NCBI GenBank assembly: GCA_963205275.1 | Contig: CAUJIH010000042.1 | Coordinates: 1-64,000, forward strand | Source of the DNA: Verrucomicrobiota bacterium | GTDB taxonomy: Bacteria; Verrucomicrobiota; Verrucomicrobiia; Verrucomicrobiales; DEV007 | Direction of reading: 5' to 3' | Length of the DNA: 64,000 nucleotides | Shown here: piece after piece, positions 9,428-18,165 of the stretch | Position numbering within the stretch: the stretch's first letter is position 1 | Layout: every line of letters starts with the position of its first letter | Notes under the pieces: generated by a model | The model's input: only the letters and a program-made list of their open reading frames with translations | Told to the model about the DNA's origin: nothing | Databases searched by the model: none | Position numbers and translations under genes: made by a program

Positions 9428-9958
9428 CTAACTCCTGATCACCGCACTCTCGCCTTCCAAAGCCTTGCGCATCGCGTCCATCCCGTAACGATAGCGGGAG
9501 GCTGCCGTGTTGGGCGAGATATCCAGAGCTTTACCGATCTGATCAAAGGTTAGCTCACCCCAGATTTTGAGCGTGATCACCTCGCGAAACTTCTCCGGAA
9601 TCCGCGTCAGAGCGACTTGCAAGGCTCGTGATGTATCGTCCTCCGGCAACTCGAACCAAGCCACCTGCTCGCCCCTTTCTTGCACCGCCTGATCCTCACG
9701 CCGTCTCCTGCGATCATCACTGCGTCCTAAGTCGATCGCACAGCGACGAATATTCGTGTACGCCAGCCCGACCACTTGATCATCCGGCTTTCCCTGATGC
9801 GTCTTCCAAGTTCGGATGAGCGCTGCCTGCATCACATCTTCTGCATCCGCCTCGCAGCGGGTTTGTTGTCGAGCGAACAACATCAGTCGACTGCCGTACT
9901 CGGCCAGCCACTTCTGCCAGTCTTCTGAAAACTCATTGGAGTCTTCTTTCATCATCAT
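9428..9958 (-). CDS. ECF-type RNA polymerase sigma factor
   Basis: A short sigma-70 family protein with region 2 (CEADAEDVMQAALIRTWK, with aromatic and acidic core contacts) and region 4 helix-turn-helix (LTFDQIGKALDISPNTAA followed by SRYRYGMDAMRKAL). Regions 1 and 3 are missing, as in ECF sigma factors. Three consecutive ATG codons mark the start; the first (9958) is used, and a longer form from 9994 is possible. No anti-sigma factor gene adjoins it, because the neighbour at 8080-9345 runs the other way. Control may therefore be by a distant partner or by transcription. Its regulon is unknown. Confidence 0.85.
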   Translation of the reverse strand: MMMKEDSNEFSEDWQKWLAEYGSRLMLFARQQTRCEADAEDVMQAALIRTWKTHQGKPDDQVVGLAYTNIRRCAIDLGRSDDRRRRREDQAVQERGEQVAWFELPEDDTSRALQVALTRIPEKFREVITLKIWGELTFDQIGKALDISPNTAASRYRYGMDAMRKALEGESAVIRS

Positions 9959-10084
9959 TGGTTTTTTCTGTAAGAGACGGGAAGATCGGCCCATCCGTTC
10001 AAAAAAAGCTCATTTCCCTCCACCGAGACCTCAGCAAAACCAGAAAAGACGATAAGGAAGCGTCACGGAAACCCATTTCCGGAT

Positions 10085-10193
10085 TTGACAGGAACTCTCA
10101 GCTTCCGAAAGTCTCATCCCGAGAATGTCAATATTGTCATCTTGACAGATCCATCGAGATGCCTTTGACTTAACACTACTAAGTTGATTTATT
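10085..10193 (+). promoter_or_regulatory. metY upstream control region: possible switching leader and promoter
   Basis: TTGACA (10085-10090), TGTCAA (10126-10131) and TTGACA (10142-10147) form two mutually exclusive stems. Small hairpins GGAA/TTCC and TCTC/GAGA sit inside the first. Downstream, TTGACT (10165-10170) with a 17-base spacer to TTTATT (10188-10193) resembles a sigma-70 promoter whose spacer carries the palindrome ACTTA-N7-TAAGT. The two readings, riboswitch-like leader or DNA operators plus promoter, are alternatives. No known SAM riboswitch consensus was recognised. Confidence 0.35.
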
Positions 10194-10206
10194 TACTCAA
10201 ATTACC

Positions 10207-11493
10207 ATGTCTAACGAATACCATTTTGATACCCAACAGATTCACGCTGGGGCGGTGCCAGATCCGACGACCGGTGCTCGCCAAGTGCCGATCTATCAGA
10301 CGACAGCCTACGTTTTTCGCGACGCCGACCATGCGGCTCGACTCTTCGCACTGAAAGAACTCGGCTACATCTATTCTCGTCTGAATAATCCGACGATCAC
10401 AGCACTACAAGATCGAATCACAGCCCTCGAAGGCGGTGCAGGCACGGTGTGCTGCGCTTCCGGACATGGAGCACAGTTTATGGCCATGTTTCCTCTGATG
10501 TCACCGGGGAAGAACATCGTGGCCTCTACTCGGATCTACGGCGGATCGATGCAGCAGTTCACCAACAGCTTCCGCAAGTTCGGATGGGGTGCGAAAGCGG
10601 TCGATTTCACCAATCTCGACGCGATTAAGGCCGCCATCGACGAAAATACCCGTGCGCTCTTCTGCGAAACGCTCGCGAATCCTGCCGGTGATATTCTGGA
10701 ACTCCCCGAGATCGCAAAAATCGCGGATGCGGCCGGAATTCCACTCGTGGTGGATAATACTTCTGCCACTCCCTGGCTCTGTCGCCCGATCGAGTACGGC
10801 GCGACCTTAGTCGTCCACTCGATGACCAAGTATCTCACAGGCAACGGCACGGTGATGGGCGGCTCCATCACGGATAGCGGAAAATTCAACTGGTCCGCCA
10901 GTGACAAGTTCCCGAGTCTTTCCGAGCCAGAGCCTGCCTACCACGGTCTGAAATTCTACGAAGCCTTCGGCCCTCTGGCCTATACCTTCTACGGTATCGC
11001 TGTCGGACTCCGCGATCTCGGGATTCCGCTGAACCCACAGGCTGCGCACTACACGCTGATGGGAATCGAGACACTGAGCCTGCGCATGGCCAAGCATGTC
11101 GAGAATGCTACCAAGGTCGCAACTTGGTTGGAGAAAAATCCACACATCTCGAAAGTAAACTACGCAGGGCTTCCTTCTTCTCCCTTTTACGAGCGCATTC
11201 AGCGCCTGACGCCTCGTGGAGCTGGCGCTCTGTTCACCTTCCACGTGAAAGGTGGCTATGACGCCTGCGTGAAGCTGGTGGACAATGTGAAGCTCTTCAG
11301 TCACGTAGCCAACTTGGGCGATACTCGCAGTCTGATCATTCACCCCGCCTCCACGACGCACAGCCAGCTCTCTCCTGAGCAGCTCGTCGCCGCTGGTGCC
11401 GGGCCTGACGTAGTTCGCGTCTCAATCGGAATCGAAGATCCCGCAGATATTATCGCCGATCTCGATCAGGCGCTGACAGCGGCATCTGCCTGA
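10207..11493 (+). CDS. metY: O-acetylhomoserine sulfhydrylase / aminocarboxypropyltransferase
   Basis: A PLP enzyme of the Cys/Met metabolism family, 428 residues. It converts O-acetylhomoserine and sulfide (or methanethiol) to homocysteine (or methionine). The PLP lysine is Lys208 in VVHSMTKYLTGNG. Typical family signatures are QQIHAGAVPDPTTGARQVPI at the N-terminus and the substrate region SRLNNPT. Length and the N-terminal signature match the O-acetylhomoserine branch better than cystathionine gamma-synthase (~390 residues). It is transcribed alone and ends at a bidirectional terminator shared with the convergent pectate-lyase-like gene. Upstream symmetric elements suggest regulation by methionine or SAM status, which is inference. 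Confidence 0.92.
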   Translation: MSNEYHFDTQQIHAGAVPDPTTGARQVPIYQTTAYVFRDADHAARLFALKELGYIYSRLNNPTITALQDRITALEGGAGTVCCASGHGAQFMAMFPLMSPGKNIVASTRIYGGSMQQFTNSFRKFGWGAKAVDFTNLDAIKAAIDENTRALFCETLANPAGDILELPEIAKIADAAGIPLVVDNTSATPWLCRPIEYGATLVVHSMTKYLTGNGTVMGGSITDSGKFNWSASDKFPSLSEPEPAYHGLKFYEAFGPLAYTFYGIAVGLRDLGIPLNPQAAHYTLMGIETLSLRMAKHVENATKVATWLEKNPHISKVNYAGLPSSPFYERIQRLTPRGAGALFTFHVKGGYDACVKLVDNVKLFSHVANLGDTRSLIIHPASTTHSQLSPEQLVAAGAGPDVVRVSIGIEDPADIIADLDQALTAASA

Positions 11494-11520
11494 TCTGATC
11501 AGCCTAGTTAATCATCTGGA

Positions 11521-11551
11521 GAGGATGCCTGCCTAGACCACAGGCATCCTC
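11521..11551. terminator. bidirectional terminator between convergent genes
   Basis: A perfect 11-bp stem (GAGGATGCCTG / CAGGCATCCTC) with a 9-base loop lies between the 3' ends of metY and the convergent pectate-lyase-like gene. T-tracts are weak on both sides. Confidence 0.65.
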
Positions 11552-11581
11552 TTACAGAATTTACACCTGATTCGGTCCGAC

Positions 11582-13402
11582 TCACTGGCCTTTCGCGAGC
11601 TTTCGCGCCAGTTCCTGACTTTCAGCGGAAAGTCGCTCTAAGGGGAAGGTAAAGCTCTTCCCATCACGAATCAGCGTTACCTGATCTCCCTGCAGTCCCT
11701 CGAATTGGGCCTCGATCACCTGTCCTTCGGCACTTTTCCACGATTGAAGTGCAGGAGCGGAATTGGCTCCAGATGCAGACGGTGATTCTCCCGAACTCCT
11801 CCCCTGAGCCGCGAGCCGCTTTTGCAGCATCGCCCAATGCAGATCGGGTGGAGCAATCGTCCCTGGACGAATTGCTTCAATCCAGCGACCATTCAGATCC
11901 CGAGTGCTACCTCCTCGCATTTTCAGGGCCACCAAGTTCAGAAAATCGAGCTGAAACGCCTCCGGCCATTCCGCATCCTCTTTACTCCGTATGTTCCAGA
12001 ACGTGGCACCTGCTGCGGAGTGATTACCTGCTCCTCCCCCTCCACCCGATTCGAACAACCGAGTCCCCTCTCCCACATCGAGATCAGTGAATAAATTCTC
12101 GTAGGGCGCATATTTGTGGTGATCCATATTGATGTCTTCCCCCTTTCCTCGGGAAAAAACATTGCCAACAGAGCCACCCGACAAGCCATTGTCGTGAAAG
12201 AACTTGGTTTCGATCACATAGTTCGTGCAGAGTCCATCATTGCCAAAGAGCGACAGGCCGTGGTGCCCGGAGATGCCATTCTTCAGCGCACGCTTGCGAT
12301 CCGCGTCCAGCGTGAGTCCGTCGAGAGAACAAAACCAGCCGTGAACGAATGGACCACTGTCTGCATTCCGGATACGGAGATTCCGTGCCCAGCAGTGTGC
12401 AACGCTCGGCGCGAATTCGATGGGATTGAACCCTACCTCATCCCAATGTCCGACGTACGGAGTCGCGGGAAATTCGAATCCCAGTTCTTCGATCCCGACA
12501 TCCGTGACATGAGGTGAAAACATCCGAACGACTGGATTCCATGTGGATTTAACATCAAAGCGGAGTGCCCGGTCCAGCGAAATCTCATTGCCATTGACGG
12601 CGGTGATGCGGAATACCTGCTTAATGGTCTTTGAAAATTGCGGACTGATATCTACGCCTTGCCCCCGATACAGATGAGCCAACAAGCTCTTCTCAGTGTC
12701 GTCTTTCAATGAAATTACGATCTCATCTCCCGCTTTGAAATCGTGAGATTCCAGTGTCAGTTGAGAAGCCCCTCGCGTCGCTTCATTCGCCACCGCAATG
12801 CCGCCCCCAATCTCGGGCGAATCTCCGGTCACACGGATCAATCCTCCACCCCATGAATACGGAGTCGTGTCTCGACCGTTCGCGCCGAAGCCGCCTGTGC
12901 GAGCCGTTTTCGGGTTAATCTCCTGCAAGGGACGGGTGAACAGCAGAACCGTCGCCTCCGCTCCCTCGCCGCGCAGCACGATGCGCGGCTGAGTGATTTC
13001 CAGAATATCGGAGAGAATATAGCGACCTTTTGGAATCAGGATCAACTTGTCTGGTCCAGCAGCGATGGCTTTCTTGAAGGCTTCCGTGTCATCTGCCTGT
13101 CCATCGCCCGTCGCTCCGAAGTCCTTGACAGAGATCGCGTCGGTTGGAATTCGATAGGGTTCCTCTCCTCGACGATAGCCCGCTTGAGAAAAATCGGGAA
13201 GTCGGCTCTCAGGCGTCCACTTTTCTCCCTCCTTCCCCCAGAGTTCAGACGTCTGCTCGGCTTCGATGTGCGACGGAATCAAAACAGCGATTCCCAGAGC
13301 AGCCAGTAGTGAAACCTGAAACGAATGAAATCTCGGCGAACGAACAGAAAAGTGGCTAGAATGGTTCATGAGAGTATGCATCGATTCATTTTCCTGATTC
13401 AT
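11582..13402 (-). CDS. secreted pectate-lyase-fold protein with C-terminal SHD1-like domain
   Basis: After a signal peptide (hydrophobic core SLLAALGIAVLIP, ending near HIEAEQ) the protein opens with SVKDFGATGDGQADDTEAF. This is the hallmark of the Pectate_lyase_3 right-handed beta-helix superfamily, found in polysaccharide lyases, GH28-like enzymes and phage tailspikes. Repeated beta-strand segments follow to residue ~530. The last ~60 residues (SWKSAEGQVIEAQFEGLQGD and PLERLSAESQEL) match the SHD1-like beta-barrel often appended to secreted proteins in Verrucomicrobiota and Planctomycetota. Catalytic residues cannot be assigned, so the substrate is unknown; a polysaccharide is likely. The start is ambiguous among ATGs at 13402, 13381 and 13369. 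Confidence 0.78.
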   Translation of the reverse strand: MNQENESMHTLMNHSSHFSVRSPRFHSFQVSLLAALGIAVLIPSHIEAEQTSELWGKEGEKWTPESRLPDFSQAGYRRGEEPYRIPTDAISVKDFGATGDGQADDTEAFKKAIAAGPDKLILIPKGRYILSDILEITQPRIVLRGEGAEATVLLFTRPLQEINPKTARTGGFGANGRDTTPYSWGGGLIRVTGDSPEIGGGIAVANEATRGASQLTLESHDFKAGDEIVISLKDDTEKSLLAHLYRGQGVDISPQFSKTIKQVFRITAVNGNEISLDRALRFDVKSTWNPVVRMFSPHVTDVGIEELGFEFPATPYVGHWDEVGFNPIEFAPSVAHCWARNLRIRNADSGPFVHGWFCSLDGLTLDADRKRALKNGISGHHGLSLFGNDGLCTNYVIETKFFHDNGLSGGSVGNVFSRGKGEDINMDHHKYAPYENLFTDLDVGEGTRLFESGGGGGAGNHSAAGATFWNIRSKEDAEWPEAFQLDFLNLVALKMRGGSTRDLNGRWIEAIRPGTIAPPDLHWAMLQKRLAAQGRSSGESPSASGANSAPALQSWKSAEGQVIEAQFEGLQGDQVTLIRDGKSFTFPLERLSAESQELARKLAKGQ

Positions 13403-13587
13403 ACGAGTCGAGTAGGCAGGTGACAATCTCCGAGCAACTTTTCCGAGATCGAGAAGATGCTATCTGATCGTGTAAAATCAACAAGCTCGATCTCTCGTCA
13501 GTTTCATGAAAGTATTCATGAAAGATCCGTCCTAATTTCAAAGGAATCCTGAAATCCCTCTTTGCGTTTCCGCTCAGGCGGGCCAAA

Positions 13588-14304
13588 ATGCCGCACATGT
13601 CAGAAACCAACGAAACTGCCTCTGCCGATCAGAGCGACCGTAGAGGTTCGCCCGCGCCGGGATGCTGCATCCTTACTACGATCATCGGTGTGTTCGGAGG
13701 CTTGATCGCGCTCTATATCGGGATCGGTATTGTGCAGCTCCGGGCATTTGGGGGCTTTACGCAGGACGCTCCCGTTGCGGTGGATATCGCGCCCCCTGAT
13801 GCGGCTGAGATGGCGAAGGCTCAAGGCAAACTACAACAGATCGCCGATGCGGTAAAGACCGGGAAGTCAGAGCGAGTGCTCTTCTCCACAGAGGATCTAA
13901 ATACACTGATTGCGAGCCTCGACGAGGCAAAGGGATTCCGAGGAAACACCCGCATCGAAGAAATCACTGAGGACGGACTGACGGTCCGCATGTCTCAGGC
14001 GATGCGCAAAGGTCCGTTCCAAAAGGGATTTCGCTATCTAAACGGAAATTTTACTCTCCAGCCTGAGTTGCGCGCCCGCACCATCGCTTTCAAGGTGATC
14101 GACATTCATCCCGATGTCGGAGAACTACCGGCGAATTTCATCACCGGATATGCGGCACTCGACCTATTCCGGCTCGATCCCGAGATCCCCGCACTACAGG
14201 CCAATATCCCCTCTTTAGCCGCAGTGTACACCGAGAAAAGCCAGCTCGTGGTAGAGACAAAAACGAACGAAACTCCGCCAGAATCGAAGGTAATCGCACC
14301 TTGA
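13588..14304 (+). CDS. single-span membrane protein of unknown function
   Basis: A 238-residue protein with a short Ser/Asp-rich cytoplasmic N-terminus, one membrane helix (about residues 25-50, ILTTIIGVFGGLIALYIGIG) and a ~180-residue extracytoplasmic domain of mixed alpha/beta character with no recognised motif. The soluble part (for example ERVLFSTEDLNTLIASLDE) resembles generic lipid- or ligand-binding folds only loosely, and no function is proposed. A second in-frame ATG lies at 13597. It is followed by its own terminator, so it is probably monocistronic. Confidence 0.6.
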   Translation: MPHMSETNETASADQSDRRGSPAPGCCILTTIIGVFGGLIALYIGIGIVQLRAFGGFTQDAPVAVDIAPPDAAEMAKAQGKLQQIADAVKTGKSERVLFSTEDLNTLIASLDEAKGFRGNTRIEEITEDGLTVRMSQAMRKGPFQKGFRYLNGNFTLQPELRARTIAFKVIDIHPDVGELPANFITGYAALDLFRLDPEIPALQANIPSLAAVYTEKSQLVVETKTNETPPESKVIAP

Positions 14305-14333
14305 CCGAGCTCGGAAGGTCGGTAGCGTATCTC

Positions 14334-14361
14334 GGCCGGATCAAGCCGGTCTTTTCTATTT
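14334..14361 (+). terminator. rho-independent terminator
   Basis: GGCCGG (14334-14339) pairs with CCGGTC (14346-14351), one pair being G-T, around a 6-base loop. The stem is followed by TTTTCTATTTTA. It lies 30 bases after the stop codon of the membrane-protein gene and before the peroxiredoxin gene. Confidence 0.65.
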
Positions 14362-14396
14362 TACCTTAAATCTCCAACCCTCAATCGAATACGCTC

Positions 14397-14891
14397 ATGG
14401 CTCTCTCAATTGGCTCCAAAGCCCCTGATTTTGAACTTCCCACCATTGGTGCAAACGGCCCGGAACTCGTCCGTCTATCCGAGCAAATCGCGAACGGACC
14501 CGTGGTCTTGCTCTTCGTCCCTATGGCCTTCACTGGTGTCTGCACCACCGAATTCTGCTCCGTCACGGGCGATCTCGAGGCCTATGAGAAGCTCAACGCT
14601 ACAGTTCTCGGCATCAGTGGAGACAATCCTTTCGCCCAGCAAAACTGGAAGCAGAAAGACGGCATCGGTCTCACTCTACTGAGTGATTACGAGCACAAAG
14701 TGACGAAAGACTACGGCGTTGCCTACGATACCTTCCTCCCGGAAAAGAATCTGAAAATGGGTGGAGTGTCGAAGCGCTCCGCTTTCATCGTCGATCAGAA
14801 TGGCGTGATCCAATACGCGGAGAGTCACGATGATCCGCACGATCTGCCGAATTTCGAGGCGATCAAAGCGAAACTGGCCGAACTCGCCTGA
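14397..14891 (+). CDS. peroxiredoxin, AhpE-like
   Basis: A thiol peroxidase of 164 residues. The thioredoxin-like fold starts SKAPDFELP. The peroxidatic cysteine is Cys49 in the PMAFTGVCTTE motif (the PxxxTxxC signature), with a second cysteine, Cys54, five residues later. There is no C-terminal resolving-cysteine VCP motif, so it is probably a 1-Cys or atypical enzyme of the AhpE group. It reduces hydrogen peroxide or organic peroxides with a thiol donor in the cytoplasm. It is monocistronic, with terminators on both sides. Annotation as redoxin-domain protein would be equally valid. Confidence 0.88.
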   Translation: MALSIGSKAPDFELPTIGANGPELVRLSEQIANGPVVLLFVPMAFTGVCTTEFCSVTGDLEAYEKLNATVLGISGDNPFAQQNWKQKDGIGLTLLSDYEHKVTKDYGVAYDTFLPEKNLKMGGVSKRSAFIVDQNGVIQYAESHDDPHDLPNFEAIKAKLAELA

Positions 14892-14956
14892 GCCTGCTCC
14901 GGCTCTTCAGTTGATCCTCTGAGCTTTCCTCGTGAGGATTCCTTCTATCCTTTTGC

Positions 14957-14986
14957 CGATTCCCATCCTTGCCGCGATGGGAATCG
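14957..14986 (+). terminator. hairpin terminator after the peroxiredoxin gene
   Basis: A perfect 11-bp stem, CGATTCCCATC (14957-14967) with GATGGGAATCG (14976-14986), has an 8-base loop. Only a weak T-stretch (TGCTTTA) follows. Two smaller stems precede it (GAGCC/GGCTC near 14890-14905 and ATCCTC/GAGGAT at 14914-14939). Confidence 0.5.
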
Positions 14987-15102
14987 TGCTTTACAGATAG
15001 AGTGCATTTTGGCGCTAGTTTCGCGCAATGTATCCGCCCGGCTCTGAAGAGTTCGGCATTTTCACCAAGTTCACCATTTCTAACCGTCCCAGCTAAACAC
15101 AG

Positions 15103-17955
15103 ATGAGTTTCGATGTAATCCGAACCTTTCAGACCGGATCTGGATCTGAGGGAAAATATTATAGCTTGAATGCCCTCGAAGAAATCGGAGTGGCGAAGAA
15201 TATCTCTCGCCTGCCGGTCAGCATTCGGATCGTGCTGGAGTCTGTATTACGGAATCTGGACGGACGCAAGGTTCGCGAGATGGACGTAACGAATCTGGCG
15301 AACTGGAATGCGAAGTCGCCCGGTGACTACGAGATCCCCTTTACTGTGGCTCGCATCATTCTGCAGGACTTCACTGGCGTCCCTCTACTGGCTGACATCG
15401 CCGCCATGCGAGATGCTGCGGTCGAGCGTGGAGCAGATGCAGCAAAGGTCGAGCCGCTGGTTCCGGTCGATCTCGTGGTGGACCACTCCGTGCAAGTCGA
15501 TTTCGCCGGAACCCACACCGCTCTCGAGCGAAATATGGAGATCGAGTTCATCCGCAACCGCGAGCGCTACGAGTTCCTCAAGTGGGGTCAGCAGGCATTC
15601 AAGACCTTCTCCGTCGTGCCTCCCGGTATCGGAATCGTTCACCAGGTGAATCTGGAATATCTGGCGAAGTGCGTCTTTTCCAAAGGTGACTTGTATTATC
15701 CCGACACTCTCGTGGGAACGGACTCACACACGACCATGATCAACGGCTTGGGCGTCGTCGGTTGGGGCGTCGGCGGGATCGAGGCCGAGGCTGGAATGCT
15801 CGGGCAGCCGGTTACTTTCTTGGTACCGGAAGTTGTGGGCGTACACATGCACGGAAAACTGCGCGAGGGTGTCACAGCGACGGACCTGACCCTTTCAGTC
15901 ACTGAGATGCTTCGCAAACACGGCGTCGTCGGGAAATTCGTAGAATTCTTTGGTGCTGGTGCCGCCGCTTTGGCACTGCCCGACCGAGCCACGATCGGAA
16001 ACATGGCCCCGGAATACGGCGCGACGATCGGCTTCTTCCCTGTCGATGGCGAGACCATGCGCTACCTGCGCGGAACGGGGCGCTCTGAAGAACTCTGTCA
16101 GACGATTGAAAATTACTACAGAGCACAAGGTCTCTACGGAATCCATGAGGCCGATGCCTGCGATTATACAGAGGTTCTAGAACTCGATCTGGCCTCGATC
16201 AGCCCCTCCGTCGCTGGGCCGAGGCGCCCGCAAGATCGCATCGAAGTGCCTGCGCTCAAGAGCACCTTTGACCGCCTTTTTACGACTCCCGTTTCCGCTG
16301 GGGGCTTCGGTCTATCCGCAGATCAGCGCAATGCCGAAGTGGAAATCAAAATGGCCGAGCCCGCTGGATTCTCTGTCGGGTCTCTGCTCGAACCCATCGA
16401 ACCAGGATCGGACATGGACAAGGTCGAAATGACGGGAAATCGCCCGACATCGATCCCCGTATTGGCGAAGGAGGCCTTCGATCCCATCAAGACCACTCTG
16501 AGCCACGCCGAAGTCGTAATCGCGGCGATTACTTCCTGCACGAATACTAGCAACCCCAGCGTGATGCTGGCCGCTGGACTGGTCGCGAAGAAGGCTAACG
16601 AGAAAGGATTGACAGTCCCACCCTTTGTAAAAACTTCGCTCGCTCCCGGATCGCGAGTAGTCACGGACTACCTCGAAGCAACTGGGCTGCAGAAGGAGTT
16701 GGACAAGATCGGCTTCGAAACCGTCGGCTATGGCTGCACCACCTGTATCGGAAACTCGGGACCTCTGCATCCTGCAATTGAAGAAGCGATTAAGGGGGGG
16801 GATTTGGTCTGCGCCTCTGTACTTTCCGGGAACCGGAACTTTGAGGCCCGAATCCATGGTTCAGTGCGTGCGAACTTTCTCATGTCGCCGCCGCTCGTCG
16901 TCGCTTACGCATTAGCCGGACGAGTCGATATCGACCTAACGACCGAAGCCATCGGTACGGATCGAGACGGGAAACCGGTCTATCTCGCTGATCTCTGGCC
17001 TTCCCAAGCAGAAGTCCGCACTCAGATGGACGCAGCGCTCAAACCCGAGGTCTATGCGAAACTCTACGGAAACATCGCGCATGCGAATCCCAAGTGGGGC
17101 GAGATTCACGGAGGTACTGGCGCGACTTATGCCTGGAACGAGAAATCGACTTACGTCCAGTCTCCTCCGTTCTTTGAAACGAAAACGGGGGGGAATACCG
17201 ATATCGTCGGGGCTCGTCCGCTGGGAATTTTCGGCGATTCCGTGACGACCGACCACATTTCACCTGCTGGATCAATCAAGCCCACCTCCCCGGCGGGACG
17301 TTACCTGCTGGAGAATGGAGTGGAGCGGGCGGCATTCAACTCCTACGGCTCGCGACGCGGAAATGACCGCGTGATGACGCGAGGAACTTTCGCCAACGTG
17401 CGCATTAAGAACCTGATGTGTCCCGGTATCGAAGGTGGCTACACCCAATACTTTGGCTCCAGAGATCTTCCGGCTCCCGATCAGGAGATTACCCCACTCG
17501 GCAAAGCGAAACCTGCGTTCATTTACGATGCTGCCATGGCCTATCAGGCGGACGGTGCGAATCTGATCGTGATCGCAGGAGTCGATTACGGCATGGGCTC
17601 TTCACGTGACTGGGCTGCGAAAGGCACTCGCCTGCTCGGAGTCCAGGCCGTCGTGACCAAGTCCTATGAGCGCATTCACCGTTCCAATCTGATCGGAATG
17701 GGCGTCCTGCCTCTGGTCTTCGCCGATCCGTCTGACTATGAGAAGGTGAAAGATCAGCTCGATGCCACCTTTGACATCACAGGAATCGCCGGAGAGTTGA
17801 AACCGATGCAGTCTGCGTCACTAGTGGTCCACAAGAGCGACGGAAGCTCGCTATCCATCCCGCTGAAGGTTCGACTCGATACTCCGGCAGAGGTAGACTA
17901 CTACAATGCGGGGGGCATCCTGCCCTACGTGCTAAATCACCTGATCTCGGAGTAA
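15103..17955 (+). CDS. acnA: aconitate hydratase A
   Basis: The TCA-cycle and glyoxylate-cycle enzyme that isomerises citrate and isocitrate through cis-aconitate with a [4Fe-4S] cluster. Cluster cysteines are visible in [13 protein letters not shown] and [13 protein letters not shown]. The substrate-binding loops [14 protein letters not shown] and [13 protein letters not shown] are present. It has 950 residues, about 60 more than E. coli AcnA. The swivel domain sits at the C-terminus, as in AcnA/IRP-type enzymes and unlike AcnB. It is monocistronic, with no Shine-Dalgarno before the ATG (AGCTAAACACAG precedes it). In other bacteria this type has a second, RNA-binding role when the cluster is lost; nothing here tests that. 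Confidence 0.97.
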   Translation: MSFDVIRTFQTGSGSEGKYYSLNALEEIGVAKNISRLPVSIRIVLESVLRNLDGRKVREMDVTNLANWNAKSPGDYEIPFTVARIILQDFTGVPLLADIAAMRDAAVERGADAAKVEPLVPVDLVVDHSVQVDFAGTHTALERNMEIEFIRNRERYEFLKWGQQAFKTFSVVPPGIGIVHQVNLEYLAKCVFSKGDLYYPDTLVGTDSHTTMINGLGVVGWGVGGIEAEAGMLGQPVTFLVPEVVGVHMHGKLREGVTATDLTLSVTEMLRKHGVVGKFVEFFGAGAAALALPDRATIGNMAPEYGATIGFFPVDGETMRYLRGTGRSEELCQTIENYYRAQGLYGIHEADACDYTEVLELDLASISPSVAGPRRPQDRIEVPALKSTFDRLFTTPVSAGGFGLSADQRNAEVEIKMAEPAGFSVGSLLEPIEPGSDMDKVEMTGNRPTSIPVLAKEAFDPIKTTLSHAEVVIAAITSCTNTSNPSVMLAAGLVAKKANEKGLTVPPFVKTSLAPGSRVVTDYLEATGLQKELDKIGFETVGYGCTTCIGNSGPLHPAIEEAIKGGDLVCASVLSGNRNFEARIHGSVRANFLMSPPLVVAYALAGRVDIDLTTEAIGTDRDGKPVYLADLWPSQAEVRTQMDAALKPEVYAKLYGNIAHANPKWGEIHGGTGATYAWNEKSTYVQSPPFFETKTGGNTDIVGARPLGIFGDSVTTDHISPAGSIKPTSPAGRYLLENGVERAAFNSYGSRRGNDRVMTRGTFANVRIKNLMCPGIEGGYTQYFGSRDLPAPDQEITPLGKAKPAFIYDAAMAYQADGANLIVIAGVDYGMGSSRDWAAKGTRLLGVQAVVTKSYERIHRSNLIGMGVLPLVFADPSDYEKVKDQLDATFDITGIAGELKPMQSASLVVHKSDGSSLSIPLKVRLDTPAEVDYYNAGGILPYVLNHLISE

Positions 17956-18009
17956 TCCCCCCCCTTCGCTTCGTGCGATGAGGTAAGGGCATTATCATTC
18001 CGTCCTTCT

Positions 18010-18033
18010 CCGGTTCGACTCTCAATGAACCGG
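18010..18033 (+). terminator. hairpin after acnA
   Basis: CCGGTTC (18010-18016) pairs perfectly with GAACCGG (18027-18033) over a 10-base loop. A run of T (GATTTTTTAG) comes ~18 bases later, so it is a weak or rho-assisted terminator at best. A second small stem, AGGATA/TATCCT followed by TTT, lies at 18088-18106. Confidence 0.35.
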
Positions 18034-18165
18034 GGATTCGCTGTGATGTGATTTTTTAGCGAGGAAGTCAGCTGCGATAAAAGAGTCAGGATATGCGTAT
18101 CCTTTTGACCTTGACCTGATTTTTAGGCAATCGTTCCTTATCAAAACGAACTTATCCTGATCTTC

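Noticed and set aside
18010-18033. GGTTCGA-containing stem resembling a tRNA T-arm
   Set aside because: No acceptor, D-arm or anticodon arm can be built around it. It is better read as a weak terminator after acnA.
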